A DNA stretch of 64,000 nt from the NCBI RefSeq assembly GCF_036711975.1, contig NC_091966.1:7323501-7387500 (forward strand). Reading direction: 5' to 3'. Under the pieces are notes generated by a model. The model ran no database searches. It was given only the letters and a program-made list of their open reading frames with translations, and was not told where the DNA came from. The position numbers were made by a program, and so were the translations under genes. Origin of the DNA: Onthophagus taurus. Its lineage: Eukaryota; Arthropoda; Insecta; Coleoptera; Scarabaeidae. This document shows positions 1 through 11,600 of this stretch, in pieces (within the stretch, counting starts at the first letter, position 1; each line of letters begins with the position of its first letter).

Positions 1-1175
1 TGTTGCATACATAATAGTAATGACAGCTCAGTTCGATTTTCACTTTTCAATTTGGAGCCTAACATTTTAGCATTTAATACGAAAACAGTAAAAAATAACA
101 CAAGTTTTTTATATAAACATAGGGTCGCAACTCTTTTGTTTTCGAGCTATCAGCTGTCGAGCCAAAAATTTACATTTTGTTTTGTATTTCGGTTGTAAGT
201 AAACCGTAGTATATGAAACTTTGTACTTTGTATTTACTACTGGTTAAGAGCTTATTTTCAAACATACCTTAAACTACTCTAGCGCCCTCTAAGGGGATGA
301 AATTCACCACCCCTTGATTTTGTTTATAAGAACTTATTAACGCTATGGAATATTAATTTAAAAAAATATGGGTTGTACAGCTCATTCTTTAGTGGTACTT
401 TTTTTCTCTTTAGTATTTTCCGTAAAGTTAATAGTTTCCGTGTAAAAAAATAAAATATCGTGCCACGTACCGCTATGTGCCGCCATATTTAGATAAAATT
501 ATTCTAAAAGTTGGCTCTGGGAACTTGTAAGTTTCATTTACGGTGAATCCTCATAATTATTGAGGTTTATTAATAATTTTTGACTATTATTAAGCAAGAG
601 TATCAATTTTGTAATATTGTTTAAATTAACATAATTTGTTTAGACAAACACAATTAATAACACAATTAATTGGTGTTATTTAGTTAGTATTAGATCCTAG
701 TAAGTGTACAACTTCCATAGCCAGCTATACAGAAAAAGTTTTTTTAATAATATTTAATAATAATTTTTTTACACTAAAACTACTATCTTTAAGGAAAAAC
801 TAAAGAGACAAAAAAGTACCAATAATGAATAAGCTTTACAACCCATATTTTTTATGTTAATATTCCATAGCGTTAATAAGTTCTTATAAACAAAATGAAT
901 GGGGTTATGAATTTCATCCCCTTAGAGGGCGCTAGGGAAATTTAAGATATGGTTGAAAATAAGGTATTAACCAGTAGTACATACATACAAAATTTCAAAT
1001 TCTACTGTTTACTTATACCCGAAATAAAAGATAAAATGTAAATTTTTGGCTCACCTTTGTTAACTCATAGCTCGAAAACAAAAGAGTTGCGACCCTATGT
1101 TTATATAAAAAAACTTGTGTTATTTTGGCAAGTACTACGTCCTAGTAAAGTTTCCCGATTAAAAACTGAACCACC
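1..1175. repeat. Long inverted-repeat (foldback) element
   Basis: About 61-490 and 770-1110 are imperfect reverse complements: blocks such as AACACAAGTTTTTTATATAAACA, GGGTCGCAACTCTTTTG and AGCGCCCTCTAAGGGGATGA on the left recur inverted on the right. The unpaired centre is about 490-770. The right end runs out through ACCACCCTGTA next to a TA, as Tc1/mariner-type MITEs do. The left end lacks a matching terminus, so it is truncated or lies outside the window. No coding capacity was seen. Confidence 0.75.
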
Positions 1176-1603
1176 CTGTATATAAACCTTGGGTCCCGGT
1201 GTATATTCCAGAAACAAGACGGTCGCGCCTTTTCTTCTTTATGTAGGTAAGATAAAGGAGCGACGTACTGTCTGGAACGCACCACCTTTTTTGATTGGAC
1301 GGAACCTCCTTCGTCCCGCAGAGCTTATTTCTGTTTCTTTTTAATTTACAATGGGGTCATACACACTTATTAAATTTAGAGAAAATTTTTATGTCAAACG
1401 ATATATGCAAGTATATGCATGAACACAAAGTAAAAGAAATATTTTGATCAATTTTATATTTTGCGTAATTTGAAGTGAAAAATAGCAAATATTCAAACGA
1501 AATAATTTCGCGGCTTTTCTGTGACGTAGGAACCGCACTGCCTAAAACAAGTTAAATTGTCCGTTGGATAGCGCTTGCGGTGTGACAGTGTCAAAATAAA
1601 ACC

Positions 1604-1636
1604 ATGGATGTAATAGAGTCTCTATTACATCCATGA
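1604..1636. repeat. Perfect 16-bp-arm hairpin
   Basis: CATGGATGTAATAGAG is followed by one T and then its exact reverse complement. It is a nearly uninterrupted palindrome of unknown role. The rest of about 1176-2310 shows no gene. Confidence 0.8.
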
Positions 1637-2316
1637 ACAAAACATAATAAACATAACCTACAAACACTCTATCTCTTTTCAATACAACCTAAATGACGTT
1701 CATCTCTTTCTCGCATTTGAGCGGGTAGCAGGGGACCCAAAAGTGAGAATCGTACGTCATCAACGCGGGAATTTTAAAAGCGCAAATGGGTATATAAATT
1801 TTCAATAATTTTTTTAACAATGACTTTGTTCGAAAATATTTTTAAAAAAAATAACGGTAACTATATTTTTATATAAACTTTCAGAAAATATAATAAAAAA
1901 AAAAGTCGTGTATGACCCCATTTGTTTAAATCGCTCTAAAAAAATAGAAAGACATCTTTGAAAAACTGATAACGGTATTCAATAAACGCAATTATTTGAC
2001 ATATTTTGGTCAAATCCGCGATGAAATCCATATAGCCGTTTTTGACATAACGGCGTTTTAGTAAACCGCGATTTTCCGCGAAACTATATGGAATATCGAA
2101 AAAATAAAATATACCTATCATTAAGAACACATGAGGCTACCATCTGTTAAAAATTGAATTTTTTTCGTCATATAGCTTTGAAACAGAAAATCGCTAAGTG
2201 GGCAAAGTTGGCGGCACCATAAAAAAATCGGGTACTTTTATATTTAACTCGCGATAAAAGGAAAACCGCGGATGCGAAAATTTTCAAATTAACATAGCAG
2301 TTTGACTTTTGGCACG

Positions 2317-2470
2317 GATAGTAGTCTAGTGTTAGTTCTAGTTTTAATTGTTATTGAGCGTTAATCGTTGTGTATTTGTATTGAACTAAAAGTAGAACTA
2401 ACGCTAAACCCTAAGTCTAGTGTTAGTTCTGGTTCTAGTGTTAGCTCTAGTTTTAATTGTTATTCAGCGC
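2317..2470. repeat. CTAG-rich dispersed repeat, degenerate copy
   Basis: Two tandem stretches contain TCTAGTGTTAGTTCTAG-like sequence followed by TTTTAATTGTTATT. The same words recur near 8.88, 29.3, 59.6, 60.75 and 61.0 kb, so this is a copy or fragment of a dispersed family. Short open frames here are repeat artefacts. Confidence 0.6.
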
Positions 2471-2686
2471 TGACGTTACGAACGGGCCTTCGAGCTGTGC
2501 ACCTGTTCCCAGAATGTAGCAGTCCTCTTAGATTCTACCGTCCTTGGTATAAATATAAAGCCACGTAGATTTAACGCAACGGTGTGGATAGCTGTCCGAA
2601 TTTGTTAAAATTATTCATATAACGGACTTTTGGTTATAACGGACACGCCCTTCTCCGTATTAAAAAAAATAATACGTTTATTAGTA

Positions 2687-3652
2687 CAGTGAACTCGCGA
2701 TAACGTGAACAATTCACCTTAAAGAATGCCTTTTCTTTTATTTACATTATTGCAAATTTACAAATAATAACACAGGGCAACACAGATTCTGCAGCATGGG
2801 GTTTATTAGTCAATTTTAGGTAATTGAATGATTTTAGCTCTCCTGAATAGGAAAATAATAATTTTGTTGAATTGACTCTGCTTTTTAAGATAAAGGCAAT
2901 CCGTTTATACTGGAAATTAAATTTTAAAAAGGAAGGGAATATTTTTAAAACGCGCTACAAATGATACAAAAAAATAATAAAAAACATAAAAAACAAAAAT
3001 ATGTCAATAAGAGTTAAGAAAAACGTTTTGTATGGTTTTTCTATGGTGTTTTTGGTTTCTTTGCAACTGCCAGCAGTGGTTTGCCATCATATGGCGATCC
3101 CGACGGCCTTGATATCTTTCCTCCATAACCTTGATGTCCTGGTGGAATCGTTCCCGTTGTTTTTCGCTATAATCACCGCAAATAATGCTATTTGATACTC
3201 ATATTAGGTCCTAAAATTTGGAAACTCTGGAACATTTTGTCTACTACTTCGGAATATTCTTCAGCTTTATGATTCCCCAAAAAATTTTTATGTTCATAAA
3301 CGATGTTAGCGTTTCCTACAGTGATGTTCATTCTGTATGGCTAGTCTTTCCTGTCCCAGTGTTCACTTTACGCACGATTGTGTCACAGACGTTTTTCTAA
3401 AACAAGTTTAATATTCTTCCTTAAAAGTAGTTGAATGAGCTATTGGGATTGAAGCTAATTTATTTCCGTTGTAATAAACATTGCAAACTTTTTTTTAGAG
3501 CTATCTATGAAAAGTTGCTTGTTTTTTTAGTTAGTATACTCATTTTGGTCGTTAAAATATGGAAGAATGACGCGCTCTCTAGTTCCATAACATGTTTTTA
3601 CGTTACAAACTTATTGACATAAACTCAAGTTCACATTATCGCGTGTCTACTG
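2687..3652. mobile_element. Tigger/pogo-like DNA transposon copy, 966 bp
   Basis: The left end CAGTGAACTCGCGATAACGT and the right end, whose reverse complement is CAGTAGACACGCGATAATGT, form terminal inverted repeats with a TA on each outer side. The element carries a degraded coding fragment on the minus strand (see 3035-3300). TIR sequence and TA target fit pogo/Tigger-like elements. Classification is by terminus only. Confidence 0.65.
3035..3300 (-). pseudogene. Degraded transposon-associated protein fragment (MMADYCW type)
   Basis: Read on the minus strand, two frames give NFLGNHKAEEYSEVVDKMF and then RERFHQDIKVMEERYQGR followed by MMANHCWQLQ. These resemble a conserved sequence found repeatedly in insect genomes (FLGNHK, ERFHQDI, MMADYCW motifs), recalled from general knowledge rather than searched. 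The frame is broken by a stop and a shift between the blocks, so it is a relic. It lies inside the Tigger-like element. Confidence 0.45.
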
Positions 3653-3700
3653 TATTTATATTAAAATTTATATAATTTTATTTTATTAATTTAATTTCAG

Positions 3701-3753
3701 GTGATGATAAAGACGCAGATGAGTCAAAGAAAGATACAGGTCCTAATCCGTGA
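3701..3753 (+). CDS. Possible terminal coding exon of a gene starting left of the window
   Basis: A good 3' splice site (AT-rich tract then TTTAATTTCAG) ends at 3700. The frame after it reads DDKDADESKKDTGPNP and stops at TGA 3751-3753. The short, charged, hydrophilic tail is typical of a protein C-terminus, and an AATAAA lies near 4060. No upstream exon is visible between 1 and 3700, so the rest of the gene would lie outside the window. It could be a chance match. Confidence 0.3.
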
Positions 3754-5664
3754 CATAACCCTGGAAATTATTCCAAATACAAGTAAGTTTTGATTTCGTT
3801 TTGTTCCGTTAGGTGTATTAATAATATTATAACGATGTAAAACTATAACTTATTTTTTACCAATATGGACACAATTTGATCTCTAATCTCCCTCAAGTAA
3901 TCGTTTAATTATTAAGCGTAATTTGTATTCAGTTTTACGTTTTAATTTTTTTTCCTATTGATTATTTTTATATTATTAGTGAGTTGTTGATAAACTTTGA
4001 GGGTGAATATATTTATATCACGACGATTCAATGTGAGTGTCCTTTTCATAATGATAATAATAATAAAAGTAAATTTTAATTATAAAATTCTTTATTCTTG
4101 CATTCCTTTATAATTTATTCCTAATTAATTACATATAATCGTACATAATTTATTTAATCTATAGATACAGTACTTTGTAAACTCCATCTATTTTCCGAAT
4201 TTATTCTTGGACCACCTAAATAACTTATCGGGTTTGCAAATGTTCTTTGTTGTTCATTAAGAAAAATTGGTTTTAAAATCTCACCGGTATGTCTTAATGA
4301 TATTTTAGCTACAATAATTTAATTAATTATAGGAAATTAAAAGGAATCAAAAATTTCACCTTTCTCAATCTCTTTTTTCTTTTCTTCTTCGCTCATTTCG
4401 TTTTTTATAGCATCGAGTTTTTCCACAACCTTAAATTTGTTTTAAAAGAAAATGTTGCTTAAATATCTCCTATATTTTGAATCATTACAAAAATACTTTA
4501 TGATTTCGAAACTTCTTTTACAATTGTTATGATGTTTGAAGACATTATAAATTAAACCGATTTGTAGTTTTAATAAATACATGTATTCTTATCCATTTTT
4601 TCTAATTATAATATTATCCTTTTAGTTTTTAGCGACCTTATATAGGAATAGGCTTTTTAAATGCTTTATTTCAGTATAGATATATTAAGGTAAGTGTTAA
4701 CTTCAATGTATACATACATGTATTAACTAAATTAATGTTATTAGTGGAAGAACGAAAGGAAACAATGATTTTGAGACTAACGAAATAGCTGATATGAAGG
4801 AAAATTGAGTCTCCAAAGAAAAACAATCTGCAAGATCACATATATCAGATCACACATATGTGTAGTATCACACGTGTGATATTAATTTTCTTTTTCTATG
4901 ACATTAAAGTACTCTGTTAATAGCAGGATGCTCATATTTAGGTGTTCCTAACAATCTTGGCTCTTTTAACTGAATCTTAAATTTTTTGTTGAATTAATTC
5001 ACTTTACCGCATATTTATAATTAAACAAATCAGAGACAGAATCTGACCTATTAAAATCGAAACGTTATTTCCGTTATTTATATCTACTTTCGTCAATTTC
5101 ATTAGTATTTGGATTAGTAAGGGTTTATTAGGTTTATAATGGAATTTTTAATGGATTGATGTATAAATTAAAAAAAAAGTTTGATTTAAATATTGATTTC
5201 AGAAAAAACGCACTTTTTTAATTCTTAACATTTATATTGATCAAATTACAAATAAATGGTGTATTATAATGATTCACACATAAAATGTCTTAAACACAAA
5301 ATGGAGAGAGCACTGATGAAATAGTTTCGTTTTCATTCACACTGGGATGACTTGGTTAAGAAAAAAATGTTATTCTTCACACGAATCACTCATTACGTTA
5401 TATTAATCGTTCAATTCGTCAATCATGAATGGTAGTTGAGTCGCCTTTGGGTTACTTTGAGGAGTCGGTGGTCCTTTAATTCTATTACGAGTTACCTGTA
5501 CCTAGATGATGCGATGTTTTTAACGAATTTCATTAGTGGTTTTAATTAAAACATGCCCCAAACAAGAATTCGTTTCCATGCAGTATTTTAGATGTTAGGT
5601 AGATTTTCATGCACAAAGTTATTAATAAATTTGGTTAATTAAGCGTAATTTTTTTGTTAAATTA
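3754..5664. other. AT-rich intergenic DNA, possible 3' UTRs
   Basis: No coding signal was found. The left part may be 3' UTR of the candidate exon at 3701, and the right part, up to 5664, is probably the 3' UTR of axo on the minus strand. A 16-bp palindrome TATCACACGTGTGATA lies near 4866 and contains a CACGTG E-box. Nothing supports a function for it. Confidence 0.5.
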
Positions 5665-8600
5665 TTAAAAATGATTAATGCTTCCGTTTTTAATTGGTGT
5701 TAAATCCATAATTGACGATGAATGCGTGCCAAGTGTTACTTCACTGATACTACTCAATGGAGCCAGTTTGTTTAAATTACTTACGGGTTCTTCATCATCG
5801 TGACCATTAGCTTCTGTGGTTGTATGCGAAGCGTTATCATCAAAGTAATCTAATCCTTCTTCCTGTTCGTCTTCTTCGGTTATATCGTGGATTTTGTTTA
5901 TATGATCTAATGATTCGCTTGGTGTATCCCAATTTAATTCACTGGCACTATCTAGAATTAATACAAAGTAAATATGAAACATTAGTATGATTTCAAAAAT
6001 TTTGTTTACCTCTAAAACTAATTCTTTTTTCTTTTTTATCATTTCTTTTAATCACGTTTTCATCAGGAATTAATTTTTCGATTAAAGCAACTTCTTCGGG
6101 ATTTGTTTGACTTCCGTTTTCACCAATACCATTTTTATTAGGTATTTTTCCGTTTAATGATGGTTGTCGGTGAGGAGTATTTGGTGTGGCAGCCTAAAAT
6201 TTATTTACTTTAAAATTATGTGTTTACGATGTTGGAGATTGGACAATTGATATATATAAAGCTGTTTTTGTTTTAGGGATGAAATTTTAGACGAACCTTA
6301 TCTAGAATTTTAGCAGCTTGTTCTTTAGACCAAAGAATTCCAGCGTCAGTTTCCATTTCTTTCCTTCTCCGATATTGTTTATCGTTCCTATAAACTTCAT
6401 ATGCACAGCATATTATAATAACTACAAATAATACTGATAAAGTAATTAAAGCAATTCTTCCTCTTCCATCCTCCTCAATCGCGGTTACTGAGTAAATACT
6501 TTTATATTGTACTCTTTGTGGGGCATCTTCAACCCAAGTAATATCTTTACCCTTAATAAAAATAAATATTTATTTATTGTTTTAGTGGAATTAAATGAAA
6601 CTAACTTGGCTTATATTTAAATTGGTGGGTCCAGTTGGTACTTTATGTGGAATATCGAAATGTGGATTACACTGCGCGCTTCTTACACCTTGAGATCGCG
6701 TAACATTCACTTTTTCTGACCCTGTACTTGTAAATAACATGTATTCTTCTAAAGGTTTCATAACTTGCTCGTTAACTTCGATGTAAACGTCTTAAAAAAA
6801 TTAATAATTAACTAACTAATTTAAAATAAGTAAATTTCTTACTTGATAAACATCCGCTATAACCTTTATAAGTGGCGAATCTTGGATCATCAGTGCTATG
6901 TCCACCGATATAAACCTCATTTGATCCAACTTGAGGTACCTTTCTAAAAGTATCAACCGTAATTTGATCCATTGGGATAGCTTCTTTATCAACAAGTAAT
7001 TCAGAAACATTATGATCTCGTCTATAATAAACGGAGTGTCTAGCTGATTTAATAAAGCTTTTAGCGATCGTCTTCGAATAAACAGCTCCTTCTCGATCTT
7101 CTTGAACGATCAAATAACCATCCGGACTTAATCCAACCAAAAGGTAATAACTACGGCTAAAAATATTTAATTAAAATTAAGAAATTTGTATTTTATAATT
7201 AAATTACTTATTTTCAGTTTGAAGAAGTAACAAAACTGTATCTCTTTGGCTTACATCCATGCTGGAAAACGCCAGTTGAAGTTTAATATGATCAACGGGA
7301 CCTTCTAACAAGAAATTTCTTGATAAAATTGATTCTCCGCTAAAATCGGCGCCTTTTTCATCAGAACAGAAATTTCCATAATAACTCGTATGCTCGCAAT
7401 CGCAGGTGTGGATTTGTTTTCGAAAATCTTCGATGCATATTCCGCCGTTTTTACACGGAAGGGTGTCGCATTTCATTTCACAATTTTGTATTACACCTAA
7501 AAATTAATTAATTAATTACACAATGTGTATAATCTTGTTATTATTGGTGATTTTTAAAGATTATTTGAGACATTTCAAGGCAACATAACAATTTTCGTGC
7601 AATTTCTTTTAATGGACTTACTTTTGTGATTACAATCTTCATCAGTAGGGCCTATAATTTTTAAAAATACAAGGTTTAATGATGTAATGATTTAGAGATG
7701 ATTTGGGGTTATTTAATTTTACAGTATTTAGTGTTAAACATACCGTATGCGTTATCAGCAACTAATGAAGTTAAATTAACTAAGACTTCTCCTATTTGTA
7801 ATCCGCGAATACATCCAACGTAACCGGGAAGCGTTTCGGAGCTATCAGAAACTTTTAGTAGTGTTTCAGTGTCATATCCACCTAAATTTAATTGGAAATA
7901 CTCAGTGGGTGGTGCTGGTGGGCGTTGTGGGGCTAAAATTTCTTTAAAAAATACGTTAAAGGGTGCCTTAATATGTTTTATTAACTTTACCTTTTTCTGG
8001 GTTTGACCAAGGCTTATTTGAGTAACTCTCCAACAATTTGATCCCGATATTAACCGTTTTATTTTTATCGTTAACGTATAATGTGGTATTTTCAATCGTT
8101 CTAACAATGGCAATTTGCACAGAATTGGAACTATTTAATTCCAAATATTCCACGGTAATATTGTGTATTGTATCGCCATGATTAAACAGATAAACAACTT
8201 GAGTTCCGTTATACAAAGAAATGTGCATGAAATTATTTAAATGATCGTTTGCGTATAAAACCAACGATCTATCATCGTATGTTCTCAAATTTATTAAAAC
8301 ATCATCTACAAATATCTTCCTTAAAACGTCCTTATCTTCTTGTTTATCACCGTTTAAGAAATTCCTTTTTATATATGAATCTGGGTGTGTAAAAGTAATC
8401 GCGTTTTTGTTGATATCTAAAACAAATTGTTTTAAAATCTTTTTTTTTTTATATAGGTTCCATACTTATTTCACAATGGTCTCCTTTGTAAGCCCAAGGA
8501 TTTGGGCAAATACATTCAAAAGTACTCCATAATTCTTTGCATTGGGCCCCGTTTTTGCAAGGATTTGGAACGCACGATGGTTTGCAATCTTTAATAATTT

Positions 8601-11600
8601 CGCTTAAATGTACACTCATGTAACTGTAGATGTCTAAAATTTCTTCGTTTACCACCAAACCACGAAAACAACCGATTAATCCTTGATGAACTGATGTTTT
8701 TGATGGATGCAAATAGTCTCTATTAAAAGAAAATGTATTGTTACTCTAAAAGTGCTCCTGAGGAGAGATATTTAAACCGAAATCGGTTTAAATACGGGGA
8801 AGGGAGCGCCCGTTATAGCCAAAACTCTTTATTATAGCCATCTTTAGAGATGTATGGCTAAACCTGAATGTTTCTAGTTCTATATCTAGTATTAATTCCA
8901 CTGTCTATTTCATATAATTGACTTTTATACATAGACTTTTCATACATAGTAATGTATGTTACTAAAAACGCTCAGCTAACCACACCTGAAGATCTGATTA
9001 GTGAACCATACACGTTCAAAAGAAATTTATATGTCTTGGAACCCAGGTAAATGAAAATAACATAATGATTGCAGAAATTAGGAGAAGACTATATATGGCT
9101 AATAGAGCTTACTTTGGACTGAAAAAACGTAAGGCGTAGTAACCAAACAAACTAAGGTACTAATATACAAAACGCTGGATGGTGACAAAAAATGATGAAA
9201 ACTTGTTGGGCTGCTTTGAAAGAAAGATACTCCGCCACATATACAGGGGTGCTCAGGAAAACGGAATATGGAGGAGTTACAATTTTGAGTTGTACCGGCT
9301 TTATGAAAAACCGAATATTGTACAATCCATCAAAACGGGTGACAGGGAACTCCCAAAGCAAATATTCCGCCAAACTGTTTTTGGAACCCGCCAGAGAGGC
9401 AAGCCTAGAAGCAGATATAAGGACCAGGTCGAAGAAAGTCTAAATATGCTGCGAGTTAGAAACTGGAAGGTCAAGGTACGAGATGGAAGACCCACCAATG
9501 ATGATGATGATATTTATATTACTGTATATACTTTATACAGGGTTTCCCAAAACTCCCGGGACGGAGCTATAAGTTTTGAACGAGTGAAGAAAAAAATTTG
9601 AAAATTTGGGGATCACTAAAGAATCATAAGAATTACATTTTTAGATAGTTTAGAACTTCCATGCAATATAGAGTTTTTTTAGGGGTAACCAAAACCCGAT
9701 ATCTTAATTCTTTCAAGAATTATGAGGGGTTGACTACCAAATGGGAAAATGGGAATTGAACGAAGGTGACTTCGAAAGAAGGTTGGAATTCTGTGAAATA
9801 GTACGTGAAAAATGTGATGTTGACAGAAATTTTCTTTTCAACGTTGTTTTCTCTGATGAGGCTACTTTCTACTTGAATGGTAAGGTTAATAGGCACAATT
9901 GTCGTTATTGGAGTGACGAAAATGCACGTTTAAGAAGAGAAGGTTATACTCAGAGACAGCAGAAAATTAATGTATGGGCTGGTATTATGAGAGAGAATGT
10001 AATTGGTCCATTTTTTATTAATGGAAATTTGGACGGAGACAGATATCTGCATCTGTTAGAAAATCAAGTGGTTCCAAGGGTACGTGCCGTATGCCCTAAA
10101 GGTGCCTTTAGTGCGAGGGAGATTTGAAGGAGGGAGAATGACACTGTCACGAAATCTATTTAACTGCGCAGGGTGTTTGGGTATTTGGTGATTCGGCGCA
10201 GATTCGGTGATTCGGTCATCACGTGCCACAACGCGACCTAATCTAACAATAATTTGTAGTACAGTCATAGTACAGTTGAGTATTGTATTGTATTGTAGTA
10301 TAGGTTTCCGATTTTTTTGCATCATATTAAATATGACAAACACACTACTGTTGTTAGCATTCTTGAAGAAACGACAAACTATTAACAGTTATTACGCGTG
10401 CGCAAAATACATTTTACCTCCAAAACATAAACTTCAACCAACTTTCGGGTATTTGGAGAAACGGAGATTCACCTCCAACGTACTGGCGTCACGTGATCGT
10501 CATCAGCCAATCAGACGAATACCCAAATACCCTGCGCAGTAAATAGGCTTCGTGACAGTGTCATTCTCCCTTCTTCAAATCTCCCAATACCCAAATACCT
10601 AAATCTCCCTCGCACTAAAGGCACCTTTATGGTATTGACAATAAGTGGTTCCAACAAGATGGTAGTCCTTCACATTTTAGTCGCGCAGTTCGAGACTTTT
10701 TAAACCGTACGTTTCCAAACCGTTGGATTGGTAATAGAGGTGACATTGAGAGGCCACCACGATCTCCTGATCTAACACCACTCGATTTTTTCTTTTGGGG
10801 ATTTCTGAAAAGTAGAGTGTATGCAACAAAACCAGAATCAATCAATGATTTGGAAAATCGCATACTTGAAGATCTACCAATATCACTTGGAATAACCTCC
10901 TGATGGTTCAAAATTCCATCTATGAGCGATTGAGTTATTGCGAAACCGTAGAAGGTTGACAATTTGAACATTTGTTATAAAAATCGTAATAAAAGTGCAA
11001 AAAGGCATGAAAACATTTTATTTTCCCATTTGGTGGCCAACCCCTCATAATTCGTGAAAGAATTAAGATATCGGGTTTTGAATATGGAGTTGTGTTTCTT
11101 TTTTCATTACCTTTAAAATAAGGTAAAACTCTACAGGGGTTGCTATTTAAAAATGTAAGGGTGGTCATCCCCTAAAAAGACTCCACATTGCATGGAAGTT
11201 CTAAACTATCTAAGAATGTAGCTTTTATGACTCTTTAGTAATTCCCAAATTTTGTTCTTCACTCCTTCAAAACATATAGCTCCGTCCCGGGAGTTTTGGG
11301 AAACCCTGTATTTACTATAATAGAAACTTACAAAGGAGCACCACCAATAAACATCGATCCCTCAAATGGTCCAAACTCTTCTTCCGGTTTTAAATCCTCC
11401 ATTTGAGAATCTTCATTTATCATAAACCTAACATGATATTTATTATAATCAATCCATAATTTATGCCATTCCCCGCCGTTTAATCTACGATGTGAAACGA
11501 TAACCAATTCTTTTGAAACTCCAGTATTTAAAGTAAAATTAAAAGTAAGCTGGAAATCTGAAAAAAATTTCAATAAATTTCAATACAATAAAAATTTGAA

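Larger units (their letters stand above)
9538..11308 (+). mobile_element. Tc1/mariner-superfamily transposon, interrupted, in an axo intron
   Basis: The left end CAGGGTTTCCCAAAACTCCC and the inverted right end (GGGAGTTTTGGGAAACCCTG) form terminal repeats of roughly 60 bp that stay similar further inward (GGACGGAGCTATA...). TA flanks both sides, the IS630/Tc1/mariner signature. A transposase relic lies inside and is split by a second element at 10099-10627. Confidence 0.85.

Noticed and set aside
4850..4900. TATCACACGTGTGATA palindrome as a regulatory site
   Set aside because: A single 16-bp palindrome in AT-rich DNA with no nearby promoter is weak evidence.
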